From Pseudomonas sp. UBA4617 (lineage in GTDB: Bacteria; Pseudomonadota; Gammaproteobacteria; Pseudomonadales; Pseudomonadaceae), in assembly GCF_002386445.1 (NCBI RefSeq), contig NZ_DGIR01000056.1:12986-76985 (forward strand): a stretch of 64,000 nt of DNA, read 5' to 3'. Below the pieces are notes generated by a model that ran no database searches, was not told the origin of the DNA, and worked only from the letters and a program-made list of their open reading frames with translations. Position 1 is the first letter of the stretch. Each line of letters starts with the position of its first letter. A program made the position numbers and the translations under genes. This document shows positions 8,164 through 16,782 of this stretch, piece by piece.

Positions 8164-10374
8164 ATGCTTAAGATAATCCGCGACCACTTCTTGAAGGAAG
8201 ATGAAATCGAGGCTACACCCATACCCGCGCTGGACAAGCCGGCGTTGGACTTCCTTTCCGACCGGGACATTCTCGACTACAGATCGTTCTGCAATCACGG
8301 CAGCGAAATCGACGAGCCTTTTAACCTTCAAGGCTTCAGTGGCAATGCGCGCGCCGCCATGCTGGATGGCAATCCGGTGTTCACTTTCAATGGCAACGCG
8401 AGCGTTTACCAGCTTCGTTTCAAGCTGCCACGGAGCTTCCATGGAAATGGTCTACACCTGCGGTTCCGCATCTCCGATTGGGAAAAGCTTAACTACGTCG
8501 GCGTGGGCTACACCTTCAAAGGCAGCTACCGCCATGTGAAGATCGTGAATGCCGCTCGACGCGAGTGGGTCGATTTCACTATCGGGCACAACGATTTGGC
8601 ATTCGGCATCCAAAATGACTGGGATGTCCCAACCGCCTGCGATTTCGAGGAAATAAAGCTCTATTTCAAAGGTCAGCCGCGACATGAAGGCTCGACAGTG
8701 GAAATCGAGCGCCTCACCTGCTGGTACGAAAACGACAAGCCCCCTGCCTGGCTGACCGAAGGGTTCGCCAAAGAGCCACTGCCCGAAGCACTTCGCGATT
8801 CCCTGTATGCCTACATGGAGAAATGCTTCAAGGACGTACCGACTCAGGCCAATGATTACCTGCAAAAAGGCGTTTGCCCACTCTACGGAAACATTGGTCT
8901 GGACTGGGGCTGGCAGCTGACTCTGCCGGACGACCTTGATTCGGTTGGCACCTATCGTTTTTCGTGGCATTCGCTGCATCCAGCAATCATCCTGATGCTG
9001 CACGCACGGCAGGAAGGCAGCATCGCGCCGCTGTTCCCGGCGCGTGAATTCGTCAGCAACTGGCTGGAACGGAGCTATTTCAACGCTGATGAGGACCGGA
9101 AGTTTGCCTGGTATGACCACGGCACCGCCGAGCGATTGCTGGCATTCTTGATGATCTGGGATGTTGGTGCCCTGCACCAGTTCGACAACCGCTTCATGGT
9201 GCGCCTGCGCGCAGCCATCTTCAAGCATGCCCAGTTGCTGGCTTCGGAGATGTTCTACGCCTCTCACCAGGCATCTCGCTACCACAATCACGCCTGGTTC
9301 CAAGACATGGCGCTGCTGGCGACCAGCCTGGCCATGCCCGACTTCCCATGCTCCGAACGCTGGCAGTCACTAGCCTTGTCACGCCTGACCGATCAGCTGG
9401 ACACCTTGATCGTTCGCGATAACGGTTATGCGGTGTTTGTAGAAAATTCCATCGGTTACCACCAGGGCGTGCAGCGGTTAATCGCCTTCGCTGGCGAACT
9501 GGCTCAGCAGAGCGCCCATACCACAACCATTCCAACGGTCGCTGAAGAGCTACTCAAGTTCTCTGACTTCTTGCGCTATCCGGACAATCGCTCCCCGGCA
9601 CAGGGCGACACGTTCCGCCGGGCTAATCCGGACCTGGAAACGGTCCGTAACAGCAGCAATTACCCAACACCCTCCGCAACGATACTGCCAACCGCAGGAT
9701 ACGCGATCATCAAGGGCAACCACGCACAGACCGCTTACATGCTGACCCTGTTTGCGACCTCGCTGTGTAAAACGCACAAGCACCAGGACAATCTGTCTTT
9801 CACATTGTTCATGGATGGTATCGAGTGGCTCATCGACCCAAGCTTCTACTCGCACGAGTATCTCAAGCCAGTACAGAGTTTCCTGAGGGGTCCCTATTCG
9901 CACAACAACCCGGTTATCGGCGATGTACCCTATAGTATTGAACCTGGGCACGCTCAACTTATGGGGGAAGTCATTGGCAGCAGCTTTGCCTTGCATGGCT
10001 CGCATGACGCCTTTGCCGATACCGTCGTCAAACGCAGTATCACAGGTCACCTGGACCGCTTGCAGCTCGATATCAGCGACGAGATCCATACAGCGGTCAA
10101 GGACAAGCTTATGTTCAGCCTTTTCCATTGTGGTGACGGCACACAAGTGACAAAGACACAAGACGGCATTGAGCTTCGTCATCCGGCCTCAAACTACCGA
10201 ATGACCATCGTCTCGAACTGCCCCTGCAAGATTGTCACTGGCTGGAATGATGATGAACTTGTCAAAGGCGTAAGCGGCATTGGTTTCATGCAACAGATGG
10301 ATACGACGATGGTTGCATTTGAAATGAAGAATGCTATCAAAGCACAATTCACCATTACTGCTCACCAAAACTAA
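8164..10374 (+). CDS. Heparinase II/III-like (alginate-lyase-fold) protein
   Basis: A 736-residue protein with the layout of heparinase II/III-type polysaccharide lyases. A beta-rich N-terminal module (about 45-190) is followed by an alpha-helical toroid (about 200-480) with YHNHAWFQD near residue 373, then a C-terminal beta domain with the typical KTHKHQDNLSF motif near 536 and GIEWLIDPSFYSHEY after it. Known relatives cleave uronic-acid polysaccharides by beta-elimination or act on glycan intermediates during synthesis. There is no signal peptide: the N-terminus is charged (MLKIIRDHFLKEDEIE), which argues for a cytoplasmic location, unusual for a lyase. Co-location with wecBC suggests a ManNAcA-containing substrate, but this is inference. 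The lipoprotein gene starts 16 bases downstream. Confidence 0.8.
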   Translation: MLKIIRDHFLKEDEIEATPIPALDKPALDFLSDRDILDYRSFCNHGSEIDEPFNLQGFSGNARAAMLDGNPVFTFNGNASVYQLRFKLPRSFHGNGLHLRFRISDWEKLNYVGVGYTFKGSYRHVKIVNAARREWVDFTIGHNDLAFGIQNDWDVPTACDFEEIKLYFKGQPRHEGSTVEIERLTCWYENDKPPAWLTEGFAKEPLPEALRDSLYAYMEKCFKDVPTQANDYLQKGVCPLYGNIGLDWGWQLTLPDDLDSVGTYRFSWHSLHPAIILMLHARQEGSIAPLFPAREFVSNWLERSYFNADEDRKFAWYDHGTAERLLAFLMIWDVGALHQFDNRFMVRLRAAIFKHAQLLASEMFYASHQASRYHNHAWFQDMALLATSLAMPDFPCSERWQSLALSRLTDQLDTLIVRDNGYAVFVENSIGYHQGVQRLIAFAGELAQQSAHTTTIPTVAEELLKFSDFLRYPDNRSPAQGDTFRRANPDLETVRNSSNYPTPSATILPTAGYAIIKGNHAQTAYMLTLFATSLCKTHKHQDNLSFTLFMDGIEWLIDPSFYSHEYLKPVQSFLRGPYSHNNPVIGDVPYSIEPGHAQLMGEVIGSSFALHGSHDAFADTVVKRSITGHLDRLQLDISDEIHTAVKDKLMFSLFHCGDGTQVTKTQDGIELRHPASNYRMTIVSNCPCKIVTGWNDDELVKGVSGIGFMQQMDTTMVAFEMKNAIKAQFTITAHQN

Positions 10375-10390
10375 AGCTTCGGAAATAGTT

Positions 10391-10774
10391 ATGAAGAAGA
10401 TTGCTCTGTACTCGATTTTGGCCCTTTTCCTGACTGCTTGTAATGCACCTGACACGGCAGACATCAACCTCAAGGAAGGCAACAAGATTTCCTTCAGCAA
10501 TGTCAAAAGCACGAAAAGCTACATGGCAACCAAGGATGATAAAGATCGTCAGTTCCATTACTTCGAAACCACTGCCGACCTGAAGACCGTTTACCAGGAT
10601 TTCAGTCAAACACTGGAAAAAAGCGGTTACAAGGCAACCATTAAAAAACAAGACGACTCAAGTCTTCAGGCTTATTTCAGAAAGCCAAACGCCGCCATGA
10701 TTGTTGCTAACTTCAAGCAATCCAACCCGAATAAGGCATCCACCCAGGCAGTAATTTCCTGGGCCGTAAACTAA
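10391..10774 (+). CDS. Small predicted lipoprotein
   Basis: The start at 10391 gives a 127-residue protein beginning MKKIALYSILALFLTAC, a textbook lipoprotein signal peptide with lipobox LTAC and the lipidated Cys at 17. An upstream in-frame ATG at 10331 would overlap the heparinase-like gene and bury the signal, so it is rejected; a GGAAA element sits just before 10391. Asn at +2 does not give the inner-membrane retention signal, so outer-membrane anchoring is plausible. The mature part is a small mixed alpha/beta domain of no family I recognise. Its position between the heparinase-like gene and the pseudokinase-like membrane gene suggests a role in envelope passage of the block 1 glycan. 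Confidence 0.75.
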   Translation: MKKIALYSILALFLTACNAPDTADINLKEGNKISFSNVKSTKSYMATKDDKDRQFHYFETTADLKTVYQDFSQTLEKSGYKATIKKQDDSSLQAYFRKPNAAMIVANFKQSNPNKASTQAVISWAVN

Positions 10775-10822
10775 TGTAATGCCCCGGTATGTTCAGATGC
10801 GTATGAAACAAGGCCAGTTACC

Positions 10823-12586
10823 ATGAGCGAAGCAAAAAGCGCACCCCTCAATTCAGGCCGCTGGATCTATTCCGTTGCTTCCAAAATAACTCGCAACATT
10901 CCGGGGCTGACTTTAACGATCATCACCTGCACTTTAGCGGCGCAGATCAGCTTATTGGCGGCTTCCTACCTGCCGTTGAAAGCCATTATTCTTATCGGCT
11001 CGCCCTCCATTCCTTCGTACTTTCCTGACTACCTCAAGGAATTTGAACAAAAGGATTTATTCATCGTACTCTGCGTTGCCGCCATTGCATTCTACCTGCT
11101 CTACCTTGCCTCTGAATCGATTACTAAAAAATTAACGACTCTCGGCAGCGAAAAGCTTGTCAGCAATAGCAGCAAACTCATTGTATTTGATGGACAGGAC
11201 GATGTCGCACGTAAGGCATACCTCCGTCTGACACGTAGCTTGGCCGCTGTCGTATTTCTCGCACTGACCATCGCGGCTCTCGGGTTCATCTATCTAGAGC
11301 TTACGATTGCAGTCATCACGTTCTGGCTATGCATGGGCGTTGCAGCCAAAGCGATAACCGCAATAAAAAAGGGCCATCCAGCACCCATGACCGAGGGCAC
11401 CCACGAACTTATCAACTCAATGGGGTCCTTTGGTTTCCTGGCAGCATTTTCGTATCTCGCTTATGACCTGCTCTCCGATACGCCTCCCAGTCTGCTGCCC
11501 GCCATCATCGGCGTATTGCTAACCCGTCAGATCATGCAGCGTGCCACGTTGCTCATCCAGGACGTGATGTTGCTCAAAGAACAGAAATTGCAGATCTCAG
11601 CCTTGTTTTTTAATGGTCATAAACTGACCACCGAATCCAAATCTAAAGCCACAAAGTTCTGGAACATTTTCACCCGAAGCCAGATTGACGAGTGGGTACC
11701 CGCTCTACTCAATCAAGCCACACAGAAATCATATACTGAACACCATGTGAACTGGCATCAAAGCGGCGTGCATGACGTTTTCGCTCTCGAGGTCATCTCC
11801 ACGTGCCGCCTTGGAAGTGTGGACACACACCTTATCAAGATATTCAACACCAACCGAAGTACTTTGGCTATCAACGAAGCCACTTTGCTTTCCGAGCCCA
11901 ATGTCCGCAACCTGCGTACCGTTCCTTTCATTCACGCAACTATCCTTGATGGCTTCCATTGTCATGTCTTCCGCCCAGAGCATCTCAACAAAATACCTGC
12001 GGTGGAGTTCGGCATACACCACCTTGAACTGACCAAGCTGCTAATGAGAAGTACGCCTTCTGCAGCACTGGTACAAAAATATACCCGCTCCAGGCCCCTG
12101 CTATGGGATCGCCTCAGCGATGCGGCCCTCGCCAATCTCGGCGAGGCACTCGACATCAGCAAGCACCAAGCCGCATTCGAGGTATTTATGCGAGACGTAG
12201 AAAGCATTCGCGTTCTGCTCCGCACACTTCCGCTCCATGTTTGCAACGCCCAGATAGGCAAGGACCAGATATTCATTTCCGATACCGGCGTCCTGACCGC
12301 CAGTTATTGGGGCAATTGGAGCCTAGAACCCGTCGGCGCCAGTTTGCAAGTATCCAGGAAGCTGGAACCGTTGCTACCAGAACTACTGTTTGATTTGAAG
12401 GAGCAACGTGCAGACATGCAGGACGTTACCGGACAGCATTTGCACCTTTCGGCATTGTGCTTCCAGCTCGATCAATGGCTGGTTAAGCAAAATTACTTAT
12501 CGGCGGCGGAACTACTTCCGCAAATTTCACATTTGGTAAGTGCACTCAACCAAGCCGTGCCAGAGGGGGCCGCATGCAACGTATAG
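10823..12586 (+). CDS. ABC-exporter-like membrane domain fused to a degenerate kinase fold
   Basis: 587 residues. The first 240 or so contain about six hydrophobic helices. They resemble the membrane domain of type I ABC exporters, including a first-helix LPLKAIILIG segment, but no Walker A, signature or Walker B motif follows. The C-terminal part (about 300-560) resembles the aminoglycoside-phosphotransferase/kinase fold. It has THLIKIFN as a possible beta-3 lysine strand, INEATLLSE as a possible helix C, and around 471-505 VCNAQIGKDQIFIS ... YWGNWSLEPVG. That last stretch aligns with the HGD....N ... DWGN catalytic region but lacks the catalytic and metal-binding Asp. I infer a pseudokinase tethered to the membrane. 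It overlaps the next gene by 13 bases. No family name is claimed. Confidence 0.7.
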   Translation: MSEAKSAPLNSGRWIYSVASKITRNIPGLTLTIITCTLAAQISLLAASYLPLKAIILIGSPSIPSYFPDYLKEFEQKDLFIVLCVAAIAFYLLYLASESITKKLTTLGSEKLVSNSSKLIVFDGQDDVARKAYLRLTRSLAAVVFLALTIAALGFIYLELTIAVITFWLCMGVAAKAITAIKKGHPAPMTEGTHELINSMGSFGFLAAFSYLAYDLLSDTPPSLLPAIIGVLLTRQIMQRATLLIQDVMLLKEQKLQISALFFNGHKLTTESKSKATKFWNIFTRSQIDEWVPALLNQATQKSYTEHHVNWHQSGVHDVFALEVISTCRLGSVDTHLIKIFNTNRSTLAINEATLLSEPNVRNLRTVPFIHATILDGFHCHVFRPEHLNKIPAVEFGIHHLELTKLLMRSTPSAALVQKYTRSRPLLWDRLSDAALANLGEALDISKHQAAFEVFMRDVESIRVLLRTLPLHVCNAQIGKDQIFISDTGVLTASYWGNWSLEPVGASLQVSRKLEPLLPELLFDLKEQRADMQDVTGQHLHLSALCFQLDQWLVKQNYLSAAELLPQISHLVSALNQAVPEGAACNV

Positions 12587-13815
12587 CCATGATCGTCTGG
12601 AATGAATTTCTTAATGATGCTCGTGTGCTGAAAGAAGCCCAAACCCTTCGGCACGCTGGCTATGAGATTAATGTCTTTGCTTTGCACACGCCGGGTGTTA
12701 CCCGTCAACAAGAACGACTAAAAGATGGCATCAGCGTCTTTCGTGTTGCGCGTAGCCCATTATGGCGCTGGCGTAAGGGCAACAATGTTTCCCAGCAGCC
12801 CGCTCAAGCAAGCAAGATTCAGAACCCCGTAGGAAAACTGTCGCTCAGACATCAAGTGCTACGACTTGTCGCCCGAACCTGGACGCACGCCGCCCTTCTT
12901 TGGCATATGGTCCGGTATCGCCCTCACCTGGTGCACGCCCACGACGTGAACACGCTTCCAACAGCCTGGTTGGCAGCGCGTTTAAGCCGGGCTCGTCTGA
13001 TTTATGACGCCCATGAAATCAGTACCAGCCGCGAAGGCTATCAAAGTTTTCGTCGCGTGGTGGGCTTCGTCGAAAAGCAGCTGATGCCGAAGGTAGATGG
13101 AAGCATAACTACCACCGACGCCCGGGCGAAGTACTTCGCCCGCGCCTATGGCGTAGCGCGACCTACGGTTCTACAGAACCGTCCCAGACTTACTCATTGC
13201 CGCGGATCCAACCGCATTCGCAACGAGCTGGGACTGAAAGCGCCATGGCCAATAATTATTTATCAAGGTGGTCTGCAGCAAGGCCGTGGGCTTGAAAAGC
13301 TCATCGAAACAGCGACAGCGGTGCCGAATGCCTACTTTGTGCTAATCGGCGGCGGTAGGCTGACTCAAAGCCTGAACCAACGCTGCGGAGAACTCGGCCT
13401 GCAGGAACGGGTGCATTTCATTCCGACAGTAGCCTTGTCAGAACTTCCAGAATATACGGCCTCCGCCGATATTGGCGTCCAGCCAATCGAAAACACTTGC
13501 CTTAATCACTACACGACTGATTCCAACAAGCTGTTCGAGTACCTGATCGCTGGTTTGCCTGTTGTAGCGACTGACTTCCCTGAAATACGTCGCATCGTGC
13601 GCAACAATAACGTTGGCATTCTCGTCCCCGCAAACAATCATGCTGCGCTAGCGCAGGCGCTAAACCAGCTGGTCACAAACCCTGACCTGCGCAAACGATT
13701 TGCCGACAACGCGCAACGCACCGCAAACACCTTGAATTGGGAAGAGCAGGAGGCTCGTCTGGTAAATCTCTACCAGCAAATACTCCCAGTAGCCACACCA
13801 GAAAAACAGGCCTGA
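12574..13815 (+). CDS. Glycosyltransferase family 4
   Basis: A 413-residue GT-B enzyme. The N-terminal acceptor domain begins IAMIVWNEFLNDARVLKEA and contains LVHAHDVNTL and YDAHEISTSREGY. The C-terminal donor domain has YQGGLQQGRGLEKLIE, VLIGGG and the nucleotide-sugar segment NKLFEYLIAGLPVVATDFPEI. Retaining sugar transfer from a nucleotide-activated donor to a lipid-linked acceptor at the cytoplasmic face is the family role; donor and acceptor cannot be read from sequence. It overlaps both neighbours (13 bases upstream, one base with the next start), so it belongs to the wecB operon. Confidence 0.85.
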   Translation: MQRIAMIVWNEFLNDARVLKEAQTLRHAGYEINVFALHTPGVTRQQERLKDGISVFRVARSPLWRWRKGNNVSQQPAQASKIQNPVGKLSLRHQVLRLVARTWTHAALLWHMVRYRPHLVHAHDVNTLPTAWLAARLSRARLIYDAHEISTSREGYQSFRRVVGFVEKQLMPKVDGSITTTDARAKYFARAYGVARPTVLQNRPRLTHCRGSNRIRNELGLKAPWPIIIYQGGLQQGRGLEKLIETATAVPNAYFVLIGGGRLTQSLNQRCGELGLQERVHFIPTVALSELPEYTASADIGVQPIENTCLNHYTTDSNKLFEYLIAGLPVVATDFPEIRRIVRNNNVGILVPANNHAALAQALNQLVTNPDLRKRFADNAQRTANTLNWEEQEARLVNLYQQILPVATPEKQA

Positions 13816-15050
13816 TGATGACTACGAAGATTCTTCTGCTGAGTTTCTATTATCCGCCAGACCTTTCGGCCGGCTCATTTCGTGCAGAAGCGCTGGTCAG
13901 CGCCCTACGGGCCGAATTGGGTGAGCAGGTGGACATAGACGTGATCACGACACGTCCTAACCGATACCATTCTTTTGTAGCCAATGCAGTGAGCCTCGAA
14001 CGTTCACCGCTGCTGAGTATAAGACGGATCGATATTCCGACACATCGAAGCGGGATCAAAGACCAGGCCAAAGCCTTCGTCAGTTTTGCGAACAACGCGT
14101 TGAAGATTACGCGAAATCAGCACTACGATCTGGTCTTCGCCACATCGTCGCGCTTAATGACTGCATCGCTTGGTGCCCTTATCGCCCGGCGAAATGCGTG
14201 TGCGCTATACTTGGATATTCGTGACATATTCGTGGATACCCTACGCGATTTTCTGCCTTCCCGCTGGGGCCGTTTCGCAGCTTCAATTTTTTCGCCACTT
14301 GAACGCTGGACGATCAATAGTGCAACCCGGGTAAATTTGATTTCACCAGGTTTTTTGCCTTACTTTAATACCCGTTACCCCGGGCGAGACTTTACGCTTT
14401 ACACTAACGGCGTCGATGATTTATTCATCAACCAACTCTCGGCCTTGCAGGCGCCGGAGCCCAAGACTCCACCTCGTCGAATCAAAGTAGTGTATGCCGG
14501 CAACATCGGAACCGGACAAGGGCTTCACCAGATACTTCCCGAACTTGCAAAAAGGCTTGCCGACCAGGTGGACTTTCATCTGATCGGGGACGGCAGCACA
14601 TTGGAACACCTGAAAAATGCCTTGAAGCAGGCCCAGGTTGATAATGTATCCATTTCGCCACCGATGAAGCGAGATGAACTGCTTCGTGTTTATCATCAAG
14701 CAGACGTCCTTTTTTTGCACCTGAATAACCTGAAAGCTTTTCGCCGCGTTCTCCCCTCGAAATTATTTGAATACGCCGCCACGCATAAACCGATCTGGGG
14801 TGGCCTTTCCGGTTACGCGGCTCGCTTTGCACAAAAGCGAATTAAAAACGCTGCAATCTTTGGACCTTGCGATGTTGAGGATGCCATTGAAGCATTCCAG
14901 CGTTTGGAAATGCAGCAGATCTCACGGTCTGAATTTGTCGAGCAATTCTCCCGCCACAATATCAAGAAGGAGATGGCCAAGGACATACTGCAACTATCGT
15001 CCAAATACGCAGCTCGACCCACCTGCCAAGTGACCAAAAGCCAATTGTAG
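13815..15050 (+). CDS. Glycosyltransferase family 4
   Basis: 411 residues from the ATG at 13815, which overlaps the previous stop in a TGATG arrangement; the second codon is also ATG (13818). An in-frame start 78 bases further upstream exists but lies inside the preceding gene. The protein opens ILLLSFYYPPDLSAGSFRAEAL, typical of WbuB/WcaI-type GT4 enzymes. It has LDIRDIFVDTLRDF in the acceptor domain and KVVYAGNIGTGQGLHQI, HLIGDGS and PSKLFEYAATHKPIWGG in the donor domain. It is the last gene of the tightly packed part of block 1; a 550-base spacer follows. Confidence 0.83.
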   Translation: MMTTKILLLSFYYPPDLSAGSFRAEALVSALRAELGEQVDIDVITTRPNRYHSFVANAVSLERSPLLSIRRIDIPTHRSGIKDQAKAFVSFANNALKITRNQHYDLVFATSSRLMTASLGALIARRNACALYLDIRDIFVDTLRDFLPSRWGRFAASIFSPLERWTINSATRVNLISPGFLPYFNTRYPGRDFTLYTNGVDDLFINQLSALQAPEPKTPPRRIKVVYAGNIGTGQGLHQILPELAKRLADQVDFHLIGDGSTLEHLKNALKQAQVDNVSISPPMKRDELLRVYHQADVLFLHLNNLKAFRRVLPSKLFEYAATHKPIWGGLSGYAARFAQKRIKNAAIFGPCDVEDAIEAFQRLEMQQISRSEFVEQFSRHNIKKEMAKDILQLSSKYAARPTCQVTKSQL

Positions 15051-15602
15051 CGGATCAGTTATTTTGATGAATACGAACAGTTCGTGCTGAGTCGCCACCA
15101 ATTTTATTGGCTTGATATCATTATTTGTGCTCTCCAGCTTACCCCCGCCCTGCCTTCACCGCTGCAGCGCTCGTGAAAGCTCAGGATAAGCACCCGCACC
15201 AGCACTTTCAACCAGGGCCGAAGTGAACTCTTAGCCCTCTCGTGGGTCTCATCCTGACGGCTGTGCCGGTATCACGCGATCGAGAGTTCACCAGACCGAC
15301 CTGAGGGCCTGGCCGCACCCGATTTTATTATTGTGACGTACCATGAATTTTGAGTGCCTCGCAGGCGCCGCAGGGTCGTTGCATTCCCTGTTCCTGCTCG
15401 GGATAATGCTTTACCAGATCCCGAAGGGTGAAAATTGGATCCTAATATGACCGCCACTACTATGCAGCCCAATGAGTATCGAACGCGTAAGCCCTGCGCC
15501 AAGATTGCCCGTTCGGTTACGCCTCACAGCCTTATCAGCTTCGTAGTAGCGTCGTTTGATGCATGCCCAAGCTGCATCACTCCAGAAGGCTAAAACAAGA
15601 CA
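15051..15602. other. 552-base spacer without recognisable gene
   Basis: No open frame here looks like a protein-coding gene: the longest (minus strand, 15272-15502) has no domain I recognise and no clear ribosome binding site. Composition changes along it, from mixed to more AT-rich near 15600. There is no strong terminator after the glycosyltransferase. It may be the remains of a replaced gene or the leader of the DUF6270 gene. Confidence 0.5.
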
Positions 15603-16688
15603 GTGACTAAGAATTTAATTATTTACGGCAGCTGCGTTTCCCGGGATATATTCAACCTCGAAGAAAACAGCGACTTCAATCTGCTGGAATACTACGCCAG
15701 ATCTTCCATGGCTTCGCTTTGCAGCGAGGCTTATGCCAACGAAGACGCATTACAACGTATTCCTTCTGCCTTTCGGCGCCGCATGGTCGCCTACGATTTT
15801 TCCAAAGCAATGTTTTCCGAGGCCAACCAATTCAACGACTCGGATATAATTTTAATTGATCTTATCGATGAAAGATTTGATTTAATAGCTTTACCTTCTG
15901 GCCAATTGATAACGCTTTCGAATGAACTCACCGAGAGCGGCCTCCTCGAAGATCCCTCCATAACGGGTTACAAAATAATTTCTCATGGGTCCCCGGAGCG
16001 CCGCAAACTTTGGCTCCAAGGAATGCAAAAGTTATTTTCCTTTTTAAAGGACCGGAACAAGCTTGACCGTGTCATTGTCAATAAAGTTTTCTGGTCATCG
16101 CGGTTTGAGAAGGAAACCGACACCCCCTTTCCGGTAGCCCCCACGGTCGTTGAAAAAGCCAATGCCGAACTGAACTGGATGTATAATGCATTGGCGCATG
16201 AATTGGCGGAGCAGCAATTCATCAGTTTTTCGCCTTCACTTCTAACTGCTGATGAACAACACAAATGGGGCGTTTCGCCTTTTCATTACTGCGAAGGCTA
16301 CTACATAGAAGCGCTCACCCAAATCAGAAGAAAATTTGCGAATCTGCACGAGGCAGTTGCCGAATCCTCTTTCGTTCCCCGGCCACATCCGCCACTGATC
16401 TCCGGCGATGCAAAGCTGACCGTAGCCGCATTCCAAGCCGACGAAGAAGTCTTTGCACATTGCTCGTTAGTAATCGACGGACAGCTCCAGGAAAACGGAA
16501 ATTTTGCTTTTTACCTTGTCATTGATGGCGCGCGTAGTGATGTACGCTGGTACGAAGCCTCGCCGGACGCCCGTTTTCGGATTCCTGGGAAGTACGACAC
16601 ATTGGAAATTATGGCTTTCTACAAAGATGCAGCCGAAGATCAGATATCCGCAAAATGCACGGTGGAACAGATCGGCGACTTTCAATGA
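15603..16688 (+). CDS. DUF6270 domain protein
   Basis: A 361-residue soluble protein from a GTG start at 15603. It begins NLIIYGSCVSRDIFNLEE followed by YYARSSMASL, the hallmark of the DUF6270 family, whose GSCVSRD motif is reminiscent of the nucleophile region of SGNH-fold proteins. A later HYCEGYY segment is also typical. The biochemical role of the family is unknown; members often sit in glycan and capsule loci. The last 100 residues form an additional beta-rich region. The gene is visibly more AT-rich than the wec genes and the core genome, which suggests separate acquisition. It converges on the acyltransferase gene with a shared terminator between them. Confidence 0.75.
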   Translation: MTKNLIIYGSCVSRDIFNLEENSDFNLLEYYARSSMASLCSEAYANEDALQRIPSAFRRRMVAYDFSKAMFSEANQFNDSDIILIDLIDERFDLIALPSGQLITLSNELTESGLLEDPSITGYKIISHGSPERRKLWLQGMQKLFSFLKDRNKLDRVIVNKVFWSSRFEKETDTPFPVAPTVVEKANAELNWMYNALAHELAEQQFISFSPSLLTADEQHKWGVSPFHYCEGYYIEALTQIRRKFANLHEAVAESSFVPRPHPPLISGDAKLTVAAFQADEEVFAHCSLVIDGQLQENGNFAFYLVIDGARSDVRWYEASPDARFRIPGKYDTLEIMAFYKDAAEDQISAKCTVEQIGDFQ

Positions 16689-16751
16689 CCCCTGGCGATA
16701 CTGTAAACGAGGCGTTTGCTAAACTTTAAGTGCTAACTCCTCCCGGACGAC

Positions 16752-16776
16752 AAAGGCGGCTGGCCAGCCGCCTTTT
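16752..16776. terminator. Bidirectional intrinsic terminator
   Basis: Perfect inverted repeat AAAGGCGGCTGG/CCAGCCGCCTTT with T-rich sequence on the plus side and A-rich sequence on the other. It sits between the convergent DUF6270 and acyltransferase genes and can serve both. Confidence 0.8.
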
Positions 16777-16782
16777 CAGTTT

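Noticed and set aside
10331..10390. Longer start for the lipoprotein
   Set aside because: It overlaps the heparinase-like gene and would hide the lipoprotein signal peptide.
15272..15502. 76-codon minus-strand frame in the 552-base spacer
   Set aside because: No domain, no initiation signal; probably chance.
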